A stretch of 6,218 bases of DNA from assembly GCA_021200395.1 (NCBI GenBank), contig JAJQGQ010000020.1:1-6218 (forward strand), read 5' to 3'. This DNA is from Erysipelotrichaceae bacterium (GTDB lineage Bacteria; Bacillota_I; Bacilli_A; Erysipelotrichales; Coprobacillaceae). The notes under the pieces were generated by a model. It saw only the letters and a program-made list of their open reading frames with translations, was not told the origin of the DNA and ran no database searches. This document shows, piece by piece, positions 1-5,301 of this stretch; positions within the stretch are counted from its first letter, which is position 1; each line of letters begins with the position of its first letter. The position numbers and the translations under genes are program-made.

Positions 1-13
1 AGTTTCAAGCTCA

Positions 14-53
14 TTACGCGAAAGCGCGAGCGAAGAGAAGCGATTTCGCATAA
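14..53. repeat. GC-rich 40-bp palindromic element (REP/MITE-like candidate)
   Basis: The arms TTACGCGAAA (14-23) and TTTCGCATAA (44-53) are inverted repeats with a single mismatch. In minus-strand RNA that mismatch becomes a G-U pair, giving a ten-pair stem, and a further CGC/GCG inner stem is possible. The segment is about 60% GC in a roughly 30% GC neighbourhood. Its core AGCGAAGAGAAGCGA (29-43) is a perfect 15-nt mirror repeat. It supplies both the tail and the stop codon of the flavodoxin gene. No U-tract follows it on the minus strand, so it is not a classical terminator. Only one copy is visible, so calling it a dispersed repeat is inference. Confidence 0.5.
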
Positions 54-505
54 TTACCAATATCTTTATGATTGATATGATTAATGATCTCCTGTATTTG
101 TGGATTTTCTTTTTTTTGTATTTTTTTGATTTTATCTTTATTGCTTAAATCAAATATTGGTGTAAAGCTATCAACCATTTTGACACTATACATAGCAGAT
201 AGTTTTAGTTTTTTATGTGTTAAGTGTTTTTCCATGAATGTACCAATTTGACCACATGTTGTACCATAAGTAGCTACAAAGTATATATAGGTATTATCAC
301 TAACATTAATTAATACATTTTTCATATATTCATCAACAATAGATGGTAATCCCCATAAATAAGTTGGAAATACAAAACCTAAATATTGATCCATAATCTG
401 TATATTTTGAATATCTAGTATTGAGTAAACATAATCATGTGTTTGCTCAGCAATCATTTGAGCTACATATTGACTATTATTGGTTGCTGAAAAATAAAGT
501 ATCAT
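14..505 (-). CDS. Flavodoxin-domain protein, probably a truncated EFR1-type flavoprotein
   Basis: The 163-residue product is a flavodoxin-like FMN-binding domain, presumably a cytosolic electron carrier. The N-terminus MILYFSATNNSQYVA matches the phosphate-binding loop of short flavodoxins (usual form S-x-T-G-N-S), but the Gly is Asn here (residues 6-11 SATNNS). The second flavin loop is PTYLWGLPS (47-55), and GTTCGQIG (81-88) fits the third. EFR1-family proteins have this flavodoxin half followed by a C-terminal 2x[4Fe-4S] ferredoxin, about 250 residues in total. Here the protein stops after the last flavodoxin helix and no CxxCxxC cluster is present. The last 13 or so residues (YAKSLLFARAFA) come from a GC-rich palindrome, not from normal coding sequence, so loss of the ferredoxin half is likely (inference). 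The ATG overlaps the TGA of the upstream patatin-like gene as ATGA, so translation is probably coupled. A stand-alone short flavodoxin with a replaced tail is the alternative. Confidence 0.75.
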   Translation of the reverse strand: MILYFSATNNSQYVAQMIAEQTHDYVYSILDIQNIQIMDQYLGFVFPTYLWGLPSIVDEYMKNVLINVSDNTYIYFVATYGTTCGQIGTFMEKHLTHKKLKLSAMYSVKMVDSFTPIFDLSNKDKIKKIQKKENPQIQEIINHINHKDIGNYAKSLLFARAFA

Positions 506-1341
506 GATAAATATTCTTTTAAAGCTGCTAAATCATTAAGAGCATCTTTTACTCCTAATTGATAAACTTCATCTAATTTATCAGGATCACTCTCTATTCT
601 ACCAATTTCAATAGGAATTGATGGTCTTATAACAAAAGCTTTTCCTTCTTTTTCCCATTGACTCAATAATTCTACAGATTCATTATAAACATTATGACGT
701 TCTACAAGTTGTTTCGATAAGTTAGGATATTTATGATAAAACAAGTTAATCAATGATTTAGACATAGGCTCTTTACGATAACTCATATCTCTTGTAAGTA
801 CAACAATTAATTTATCATAACCTTGTTTTTTCATCCATACAAAAGGAATACTATCAGAAATACCACCATCTAAATAATATTGTTTATTAATTTCTACAGG
901 CTTAGATACGAAAGGCATAGATCCAGATGCACGAAGTGTATCCATTTGTCTAAATACACTTTGAATAAGTATATATTCAGGGTTACCGGTTTGTATATTT
1001 GTGACAACTGCATAAAAAGGAATACCAGATTCCATATAAGTCTTATCATCAAAAGGATCTAATTTAGTAGGAACTTCATCATAAGCATATTGTGTACTTA
1101 CAATATTACCTTCTTTTAATAAAGGCTTAATACCCATATAATCTTTATCACCATTAAAACGTTTATTATAACGTATAGCTCTGCCTTTTTGCTTAGAAAC
1201 ATAATTCACACCAAACAAAGCACCAGCTGATACACCAATAACACCATCGACCATAATATCATTATCTAAAAAAGTATCCAAAACGCCAGTCGTAAACATA
1301 CCACGCATAGCGCCACCTTCTAAAACTAATCCGACTTTCAT
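502..1341 (-). CDS. Patatin-like phospholipase / acyl hydrolase (RssA/YjjU type)
   Basis: A 279-residue patatin-fold serine hydrolase, expected to cleave acyl esters of phospholipids or related lipids in the cytoplasm or at the inner membrane face. The glycine-rich oxyanion loop is EGGAMRG (8-14), the nucleophile elbow is GVSAG (36-40, Ser38), and the catalytic Asp is in DGG (158-160), completing the Ser-Asp dyad. ASGSMPFVSKPVEI (138-151) is also typical of the family. The length fits the bacterial YjjU-like group, which has a C-terminal extension after the patatin domain. There is no signal peptide or membrane segment. The start is supported by GAGGTG (1352-1347) five bases upstream and by a good promoter. 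It is the first gene of a two-gene transcript and its stop overlaps the flavodoxin start. The physiological substrate cannot be read from the sequence. Confidence 0.9.
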   Translation of the reverse strand: MKVGLVLEGGAMRGMFTTGVLDTFLDNDIMVDGVIGVSAGALFGVNYVSKQKGRAIRYNKRFNGDKDYMGIKPLLKEGNIVSTQYAYDEVPTKLDPFDDKTYMESGIPFYAVVTNIQTGNPEYILIQSVFRQMDTLRASGSMPFVSKPVEINKQYYLDGGISDSIPFVWMKKQGYDKLIVVLTRDMSYRKEPMSKSLINLFYHKYPNLSKQLVERHNVYNESVELLSQWEKEGKAFVIRPSIPIEIGRIESDPDKLDEVYQLGVKDALNDLAALKEYLS

Positions 1342-1361
1342 CTTATCACCTCGTAAAAGTA

Positions 1362-1390
1362 ATTATATCAAACTATTATGAACCTCACAA
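1362..1390 (-). promoter_or_regulatory. Sigma-A promoter of the patatin-flavodoxin operon
   Basis: On the minus strand, -35 TTGTGA (1390-1385), a 17-bp spacer and -10 TATAAT (1367-1362), with a TG one base upstream giving an extended -10 (TGATATAAT). Predicted start is near 1355, leaving a leader of only about 14 nt that carries the GAGGTG ribosome site. It lies directly after the U-tract of the preceding gene's terminator. Confidence 0.75.
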
Positions 1391-1395
1391 GAATT

Positions 1396-1420
1396 AAAAA
1401 AACAAGGCTTAACCTTGTTT
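1396..1420 (-). terminator. Intrinsic terminator of the XRE-membrane gene
   Basis: In minus-strand RNA, AAACAAGG (1420-1413), loop TTAAG, CCTTGTTT (1407-1400), running into a tract of seven U over 1402-1396. The eight-pair stem contains the last codons of the upstream gene, and its loop holds the TAA stop. It insulates the patatin operon promoter immediately downstream. Confidence 0.8.
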
Positions 1421-2026
1421 CATAACTATCGCATCCGTAGTAATACATATAATTGCATAAATAATCCAACACATAAAATATGTAATATAAGAATTACTCA
1501 ATATTGGAATAGGAGATAACACCCATGAAAATCCTCCAAACAATCCATCTAAAACATTAAATATACAAGAAATGGGAATAAGCGTTAATAACCATATATT
1601 AATACTCAAAAACAATTTCAATGCTTTTTTCTTATTTTCTCCTATAACATATCCAATTGCAAAAATCATACAACCCATAGCCATAAAAATAAATCCTGGT
1701 ACAATTGCTATCATTTCTTGTTCATCAATCCAAATACAAATAGATATAACCAATCCAATAAAATTAATTGCTGTAGCTATGATACTAAAAATTCTAGCAT
1801 CTATCTTGAGCATTTTATGACTTGTTGGTTCAATACCTTTAAGCAGGTAGTCAGTAGTAACATTAAAATAATCACTTAATAAAATAATCTTATCTAAATC
1901 TGGTGAACTTTGTTCACTTTCCCACTTTGAAACTGCTTGTCTAGAAACACCAACCTTATCAGCTAATTCTTCTTGAGAAATACCTTTGGCTTTTCTTAAC
2001 GTTTGAATACGATCTGCTAAATTCAT
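1409..2026 (-). CDS. XRE-family HTH regulator fused to four membrane segments
   Basis: 205 residues. Residues 5-62 are a Cro/CI-type helix-turn-helix with the classic recognition part GVSRQAVSKWESEQSSPDLD (26-45), followed by the common ILLSDYFNVTTDYLLKG linker (48-64). The rest is hydrophobic with about four predicted transmembrane helices: roughly 77-100, 105-129, 138-159 and 180-202. This is the known Firmicutes layout of a membrane-tethered XRE protein. The DNA-binding end is cytoplasmic and the membrane part may sense envelope or ion conditions, though no ligand is established for this class. AAGGAGG (2040-2034) sits seven bases before the ATG. The stop is in the loop of the terminator. 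A regulatory link to the flanking lipase or phosphatase genes is possible but unproven. Confidence 0.85.
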   Translation of the reverse strand: MNLADRIQTLRKAKGISQEELADKVGVSRQAVSKWESEQSSPDLDKIILLSDYFNVTTDYLLKGIEPTSHKMLKIDARIFSIIATAINFIGLVISICIWIDEQEMIAIVPGFIFMAMGCMIFAIGYVIGENKKKALKLFLSINIWLLTLIPISCIFNVLDGLFGGFSWVLSPIPILSNSYITYFMCWIIYAIICITTDAIVMKQG

Positions 2027-2049
2027 TTAAATTCCTCCTTGATGTTTCC

Positions 2050-2055
2050 ATTATA
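2050..2055 (-). promoter_or_regulatory. -10 element for the XRE-membrane gene
   Basis: A perfect TATAAT on the minus strand within TATATATAAT. Predicted start is near 2043, just before AAGGAGG. The 17-bp-distant -35 (GGTTTT, 2078-2073) is poor, so the promoter may be weak, activator-dependent or autoregulated. A nearby TTGACA (2104-2099) has no -10 at usable spacing. No clear terminator follows the upstream phosphatase gene, so read-through could also express this gene. Confidence 0.4.
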
Positions 2056-2085
2056 TATAATCTCATAGTAGAAAAACCACCATGA

Positions 2086-2103
2086 TGACCTTGAACTTTG
2101 TCA
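2086..2103. promoter_or_regulatory. TGAC-N10-GTCA dyad, possible operator
   Basis: An 18-bp imperfect dyad, TGAC (2086-2089) and GTCA (2100-2103), with an inner symmetric G/C pair, in the gap between the phosphatase stop and the XRE gene. Its centre is about 50 bp upstream of the predicted XRE transcription start. That position and symmetry suit a dimeric regulator, but the arms are only four bases and chance is a real alternative. Confidence 0.2.
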
Positions 2104-2116
2104 ACTATTAGTTGCA

Positions 2117-2593
2117 TTAATCAGGCAAAGCCTCAAAAAAAAGCTTTTCTAACCATGTATTATTCAATAACTCATAAACATAAGGATTAGGTGATCCATA
2201 CTTAAAATAATCTGAATTATCACCACCAAGCATCTTTACAGCAAAAGCGCCTACAGCTCTTGATCTTGACATGCCTGCATAACAATGAATCAATAGCGTA
2301 TCAACATCCTTATGATTACTAATAAAATCAATAATCTTTCGTGCATGTTCTTCATTAAACAAAACAGCACCGTCAACATCCTTAACAATATCATCAAAAT
2401 AAAGTGTTAATACACCTTTACAAAATTTATTTTCGCAAAATTGTATACCAAAACCATTTGTATGTGTATCTTGAATAGATATCACAACATAAGTATCTTT
2501 TTTCTTAGCTAAATTATCCAAATCATAAGGATAATAATGATCCATCACATAATCGAAAGCATCAAATACTGATTTTACTAAAACACGTTTCAT
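2117..2593 (-). CDS. Dual-specificity/tyrosine phosphatase-like protein
   Basis: 158 residues with the Cys-based phosphatase signature IHCYAGMSRSRAVGAF (102-117): a C-x5-R loop with nucleophile Cys104 and phosphate-binding Arg110, preceded by His103, then SRS as in dual-specificity phosphatases. FDDI (66-69) supplies candidate general acids Asp67/Asp68, about 36 residues upstream of the Cys, close to the spacing in this family. The C-terminal PNPYVYELL (135-143) resembles the tail of compact bacterial and phage phosphatases. There is no signal peptide, so it is probably cytosolic; the substrate (phosphotyrosine, phosphoserine/threonine or other) is unknown. It begins five bases after the amidase stop. 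Its ribosome site GAGAGGT is encoded in the final codons of the amidase gene, so the two are co-transcribed and probably coupled in translation. Confidence 0.85.
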   Translation of the reverse strand: MKRVLVKSVFDAFDYVMDHYYPYDLDNLAKKKDTYVVISIQDTHTNGFGIQFCENKFCKGVLTLYFDDIVKDVDGAVLFNEEHARKIIDFISNHKDVDTLLIHCYAGMSRSRAVGAFAVKMLGGDNSDYFKYGSPNPYVYELLNNTWLEKLFFEALPD

Positions 2594-2598
2594 TTGTT

Positions 2599-3393
2599 TT
2601 ACCTCTCATACATATCTTTTCTTCTGGCATAAAAATATGTTTTTTCATTTCTATATTGTTGTGTTAGTGATAATTGAATATCATATTTAATCAATTCTTC
2701 TTGATCATTAGCTTTATATAAAATATCACCATTTGGATTAACAATCAATGATTCTCCAGCAAAATTCATACAATCTTCTACTCCAACACGATTACACATA
2801 GCAATAAATACTTGATTTTGCATAGATTGAACTCTTATTTCCCATTCAAACATTGTCATATCCTCTTGTTTACAATTAGCTGTAGGTATAATAATGAGAT
2901 CTGCACCTTTTAAAACACAAGTACGAATGCTTTCAGGAATATGACGATCAAAACATATTACGATCCCGATTTTTCCAAATGGTGTATCATAGACTTTAAA
3001 TCCATCATCAGAAGCTGTATAGTAATCTTTTTCATAAAAATATTTTGCTTGTATAATGTGAACCATTTTTGAAATACCTTCTATTTTTCCTGAAGGATTT
3101 ATGAAAAGAGAAGCATCATAACATTTATAGTTTTCTTTTAGATAGATATTAGGTGATATATACATATGATAATCCTGGCATTTTTGAGATAATTGTTGGA
3201 TGAAAGGATGATTGATAGACATCAGATAGGAAGAAGCATTTTTATCTTTATATTGAGGAAAGAAAGGTGAATATTGTATTTCTGGAAAAAACAATAAATC
3301 ACAATCTTGAGCTTTATCTACATATTGTAATATTTTATGTTGATTTTTATGCATATCATCTGACATATACATTTGTAACATCCCTAATTTCAT
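2599..3393 (-). CDS. Carbon-nitrogen hydrolase (nitrilase superfamily amidase)
   Basis: 264 residues, a complete CN-hydrolase domain. The Glu-Lys-Cys triad is visible: Glu38 in FFPEIQ, Lys109 in GISKMVH, and Cys147 in IGIVICFDRHIPES. The stretch EKDYYTASDDGFKVYDTPFGKIG around 121-143 is typical of the N-carbamoylputrescine amidase / beta-ureidopropionase side of the superfamily, but the substrate cannot be fixed from this. Expected reaction: hydrolysis of an amide or carbamoyl group releasing ammonia (and CO2 for carbamoyl substrates). The frame is open 38 codons further upstream, but the start at 3393 is chosen because GGAGGT (3405-3400) precedes it by six bases, the Met is followed by a typical beta-strand LGMLQM, and the predicted transcript starts near 3412. 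No arginine deiminase or polyamine genes are visible nearby to support a putrescine role. Confidence 0.88.
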   Translation of the reverse strand: MKLGMLQMYMSDDMHKNQHKILQYVDKAQDCDLLFFPEIQYSPFFPQYKDKNASSYLMSINHPFIQQLSQKCQDYHMYISPNIYLKENYKCYDASLFINPSGKIEGISKMVHIIQAKYFYEKDYYTASDDGFKVYDTPFGKIGIVICFDRHIPESIRTCVLKGADLIIIPTANCKQEDMTMFEWEIRVQSMQNQVFIAMCNRVGVEDCMNFAGESLIVNPNGDILYKANDQEELIKYDIQLSLTQQYRNEKTYFYARRKDMYER

Positions 3394-3399
3394 TTTATG

Positions 3400-3405
3400 A
3401 CCTCC
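3400..3405 (-). promoter_or_regulatory. Ribosome binding site deciding the amidase start
   Basis: GGAGGT on the minus strand, six bases before the ATG at 3393. It rules against the longer upstream reading, whose extra 38 codons would overlap the promoter and the riboswitch of the divergent gene. Confidence 0.8.
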
Positions 3406-3418
3406 AAAAAGTATAAGT

Positions 3419-3447
3419 ATTATATCAAATAAATAACGCATACACAA
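3419..3447 (-). promoter_or_regulatory. Promoter of the amidase-phosphatase operon
   Basis: Minus strand -35 TTGTGT (3447-3442), 17-bp spacer, -10 TATAAT (3424-3419) with an upstream TG (TGATATAAT). Predicted start is near 3412. It shares the segment TTTGATATAAT with the patatin operon promoter. Confidence 0.7.
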
Positions 3448-3455
3448 ATTATAAA

Positions 3456-3484
3456 TTGCATTTATATTATAAAAATGATATATT
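3456..3484 (+). promoter_or_regulatory. Promoter of queT
   Basis: -35 TTGCAT (3456-3461), 17-bp spacer, -10 TATATT (3479-3484) with TG at 3476-3477 (extended -10). Predicted start at about 3491, so the transcript begins almost exactly at the aptamer. Its -35 lies 8 bp from the -35 of the divergent amidase promoter. Confidence 0.7.
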
Positions 3485-3490
3485 GTTTTC

Positions 3491-3529
3491 AACTGGTTTG
3501 AGAGCACACCCAGTATAAAAAACTAAGGA
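3491..3529 (+). ncRNA. preQ1-I riboswitch aptamer
   Basis: P1 is ACTGG (3492-3496) paired with CCAGT (3510-3514). The 13-nt loop ends in the conserved ACAC, and the A-rich tail ATAAAAAACTAAGGA (3515-3529) provides the CTA that forms the H-type pseudoknot. This is the standard preQ1-I architecture and the tail is nearly identical to the Bacillus queC-leader form. The loop differs from the usual CUAGCUACA: GAGAG occupies the pairing position, leaving two clear P2 pairs (A3501-T3524, G3502-C3523). It binds the queuosine precursor preQ1, and its location just upstream of queT supports this independently. Confidence 0.9.
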
Positions 3530-3543
3530 TGCATTGCATCTGG

Positions 3544-3568
3544 CTTCTCACTGTTCTTGAGAAGGAGG
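3544..3568 (+). promoter_or_regulatory. Expression platform: hairpin reaching the queT Shine-Dalgarno
   Basis: CTTCTCA (3544-3550) pairs with TGAGAAG (3558-3564) around a 7-nt loop. The right arm includes the start of AAGGAGG (3562-3568), the queT ribosome site. There is no U-tract after any leader hairpin, so control is more likely at translation than by transcription termination. A small GATGC-ATT-GCATC hairpin (3528-3540) separates it from the aptamer. Confidence 0.6.
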
Positions 3569-3576
3569 AATGAAAA

Positions 3577-4056
3577 TTGAAGAAACTTGATGTAAAGATG
3601 ATTGCGTTAAACGCTATGGTTGCATGCGTTTATGCGGTTATGACGATTGCTTGTTCTGCTATTTCTTATGGGGGTATTCAATTTAGAATTTCAGAAGTAC
3701 TTGTATTTTTGGCTTTCTATAATAAAAAATACTTTCCAGGACTGATTATTGGTTGCTTTTTAGCCAATATTCCATCATCACTTGGAATCTATGATATGGT
3801 TTTTGGGACATTAGCAACTGCTTTAGCATGTGTTGCCATGTATAAAGTAAATAATTTGTATGTAGGAGCAATATTAGGTGGTATTATTAATGGTCTAATT
3901 GTTGGTGCAGAATTATATTTTATTTTAGATTTACCATTTTTATTCAATGCTTTTACAGTATTTTTAGGTGAAGTGGCAGTCTTAATTATCGGTGCTATTT
4001 TATTTAAGCTATTAGAAAAAAATACATCATTCATGAATCGCTATATTAAAGAATAA
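3577..4056 (+). CDS. queT: Queuosine precursor transporter QueT (ECF S component)
   Basis: 159-residue integral membrane protein, the substrate-binding S component of an energy-coupling-factor transporter for the queuosine precursor preQ1 (family knowledge). The QueT signatures GIQFRISEVL (33-42) and GCFLANIPSSLGIYDMVFGT (59-78) are present, as are conserved acidic residues in the later helices (GAELYF, FLGEVAV). The length is typical. The start is TTG at 3577, eight bases after AGGAGG; it gives the usual MKKLDVKMIALNAMVA N-terminus. The ATG at 3570 is out of frame and too close to the ribosome site. The gene is controlled by the preQ1-I riboswitch in its leader, so high preQ1 should lower uptake. 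The shared ECF T and A components are not in the window, which is normal for group II ECF systems. Confidence 0.93.
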   Translation: MKKLDVKMIALNAMVACVYAVMTIACSAISYGGIQFRISEVLVFLAFYNKKYFPGLIIGCFLANIPSSLGIYDMVFGTLATALACVAMYKVNNLYVGAILGGIINGLIVGAELYFILDLPFLFNAFTVFLGEVAVLIIGAILFKLLEKNTSFMNRYIKE

Positions 4057-4093
4057 TCGTATTCATCAATAAAAATTACAGGAACAGAAAAAC

Positions 4094-4124
4094 AAGCTAC
4101 AACTCTTGTTAGTTGTAGCTTTTT
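4094..4124 (+). terminator. Intrinsic terminator after queT
   Basis: AAGCTACAACT (4094-4104) pairs perfectly with AGTTGTAGCTT (4111-4121): 11 pairs around the loop CTTGTT, followed by TTTTT (4120-4124). It ends the queT transcript and separates it from the next gene. Confidence 0.9.
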
Positions 4125-4134
4125 GTGTTATGCT
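4106..4134 (+). promoter_or_regulatory. Promoter of the AI-2E-family gene, overlapping the queT terminator
   Basis: -35 TTGTTA (4106-4111) lies in the loop and first base of the terminator's right arm, then a 17-bp spacer and -10 TATGCT (4129-4134), with TG at 4126-4127 giving an extended -10. Predicted start is near 4141, leaving a leader of about 23 nt. The -10 matches the consensus at four of six positions, so confidence is moderate. Confidence 0.5.
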
Positions 4135-4163
4135 TAATTTATGGATGTTTAGAGGTGATGTAA

Positions 4164-5285
4164 ATGAATTTTACAAGAAAAATACGTGATTTAGATGTTA
4201 GGGGCTTTATACATTTAGCAGCTATTGTTGTAATCATGATTTTAGCGTTAGTTTATTTTGAATATATTATAAGATTTGTCATGACAATGATTGATGTTTT
4301 TATGCCTGTTTTTATTGGCGTTGTTTTAGCTTTTATATTTAATATGCCAATGTGTTTATATGAAGCAAAACTGCCTATAAAAAATGATGTTATAAGAAAT
4401 CGTGTGTCAGCAGTTTTGGCTATTATTACTGTATTATTATTTGTGGTTGCTGTTTTAGTGGCAGTAATTCCTCAGATTATTGAGAATATGAATAATTTTA
4501 TTAGTAATTCTTCTACACTTATTAATAATATTCAACCTATTATGGAAGATCTGTTAATTCAATTGAATTTAACACCAGAAGTTATGAGTAATATCGAAGC
4601 TTATGAAACAGATATTACAAATACATTGCTTACAGGTGCTTCTAATTGGATACCTAATATTATAGATTATTTAACAAGTTTATCTACAGGTGTTATCGAT
4701 TTGTTTATTGGTTTGATTATGTCATTTTATATTTTGTTATCAAGAGATATGTTATTTAGACAATTAGGTAAATTGGCAAAAGCTATTTTTAAACCAAAAC
4801 AATATGAGTGGTTGGGTGATTTTGTATCTTTAGTAGCTGTGACTTTTGGTGATTTTATATTTGGACAAGTCATTGAAGGTGTTATTATTGGTGTTATGTG
4901 TTATATAGGATGTTTGATTTTGAATATTCCTTATGGACTTATATGTTCATTGGTTATTGGTATAACGAATGTTATTCCATATTTTGGACCAATTATTGGT
5001 GCAATTGTTGATTTCTTGATTATCTTTTTAGTCGATCCATTTCAAGCAGTTATATTCCTCATTTTCTCTACTTGTTTACAACAATTTGAGTGTAATCTGA
5101 TTTATCCTCATGTTGTAGGCGGAGCAATAGGACTTTCACCTTTATGGGTTTTATTAGCTGTTTCTTTGGGTGGAGGATTGTTTGGTATACCTGGTATGGT
5201 TTTAGGATTACCAACATTTTCCGTTATTTATGAATTAGTAAGACGTTGGACAAATGACCGTTTGGCTAAGAGAGAAGCAGAGTAG
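4164..5285 (+). CDS. AI-2E family transporter (UPF0118-type membrane protein)
   Basis: 373 residues, the usual length of this family. The first half holds two to three membrane segments (about 15-37, 40-60, 80-103), then a hydrophilic stretch (about 104-170). The second half has the conserved core: a helix SLSTGVIDLFIGLIMSFYIL, NVIPYFGPIIGA (269-280), NLIYPHVVGGAIGLSPLWVL (311-330) and a final Gly-rich segment GGGLFGIPGMVLGLP. These motifs are diagnostic. Members include the E. coli TqsA autoinducer-2 exporter and Na+/H+ antiporter-like proteins, so the substrate here cannot be named; a general permease role is safest. The ATG follows AGAGGTGAT (4151-4159). The gene appears monocistronic, with its own promoter and a terminator overlapping its stop. 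No luxS or other quorum-sensing gene is nearby. Confidence 0.9.
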   Translation: MNFTRKIRDLDVRGFIHLAAIVVIMILALVYFEYIIRFVMTMIDVFMPVFIGVVLAFIFNMPMCLYEAKLPIKNDVIRNRVSAVLAIITVLLFVVAVLVAVIPQIIENMNNFISNSSTLINNIQPIMEDLLIQLNLTPEVMSNIEAYETDITNTLLTGASNWIPNIIDYLTSLSTGVIDLFIGLIMSFYILLSRDMLFRQLGKLAKAIFKPKQYEWLGDFVSLVAVTFGDFIFGQVIEGVIIGVMCYIGCLILNIPYGLICSLVIGITNVIPYFGPIIGAIVDFLIIFLVDPFQAVIFLIFSTCLQQFECNLIYPHVVGGAIGLSPLWVLLAVSLGGGLFGIPGMVLGLPTFSVIYELVRRWTNDRLAKREAE

Positions 5286-5299
5286 TAACTCTGTTTTTT
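5275..5299 (+). terminator. Intrinsic terminator overlapping the AI-2E gene stop
   Basis: CAGAGT (5278-5283), tetraloop AGTA, ACTCTG (5288-5293), extendable by a G-U and two A-U pairs from 5275, then six T (5294-5299). The TAG stop (5283-5285) lies in the stem and loop, so a ribosome finishing the gene would cover the left arm. Confidence 0.75.
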
Positions 5300-5301
5300 A
5301 A

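Noticed and set aside
880..1062. Plus-strand open frame opposite the patatin gene
   Set aside because: No ribosome site and no recognisable protein; the minus-strand gene has complete catalytic motifs.
1572..1820. Plus-strand open frame opposite the XRE membrane part
   Set aside because: Hydrophobic reading is a shadow of the membrane helices on the other strand; no start signals.
2063..2100. Terminator after the phosphatase gene
   Set aside because: A run of U follows GGTGG on the minus strand, but no stable stem precedes it.
2099..2104. TTGACA as the -35 box of the XRE promoter
   Set aside because: No -10-like sequence at 16-19 bp; the TATAAT at 2050-2055 is too distant to pair with it.
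3394..3507. Upstream in-frame extension of the amidase by 38 codons
   Set aside because: It would run through the amidase promoter, the queT promoter and part of the aptamer; a strong GGAGGT precedes the ATG at 3393 and the added residues match no CN-hydrolase N-terminus.
3570..3590. Six-codon ATG reading frame overlapping the queT start
   Set aside because: It lies only one to two bases after AGGAGG, too close for initiation, and is out of frame with queT.
3789..4034. Minus-strand open frame inside queT
   Set aside because: Opposite strand of a clearly identified gene, with no ribosome site or promoter.
4164..5285. Quorum-sensing (autoinducer-2) export role
   Set aside because: The family name comes from one E. 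coli member; no luxS, lsr or other quorum gene is in view, and the family is functionally mixed.
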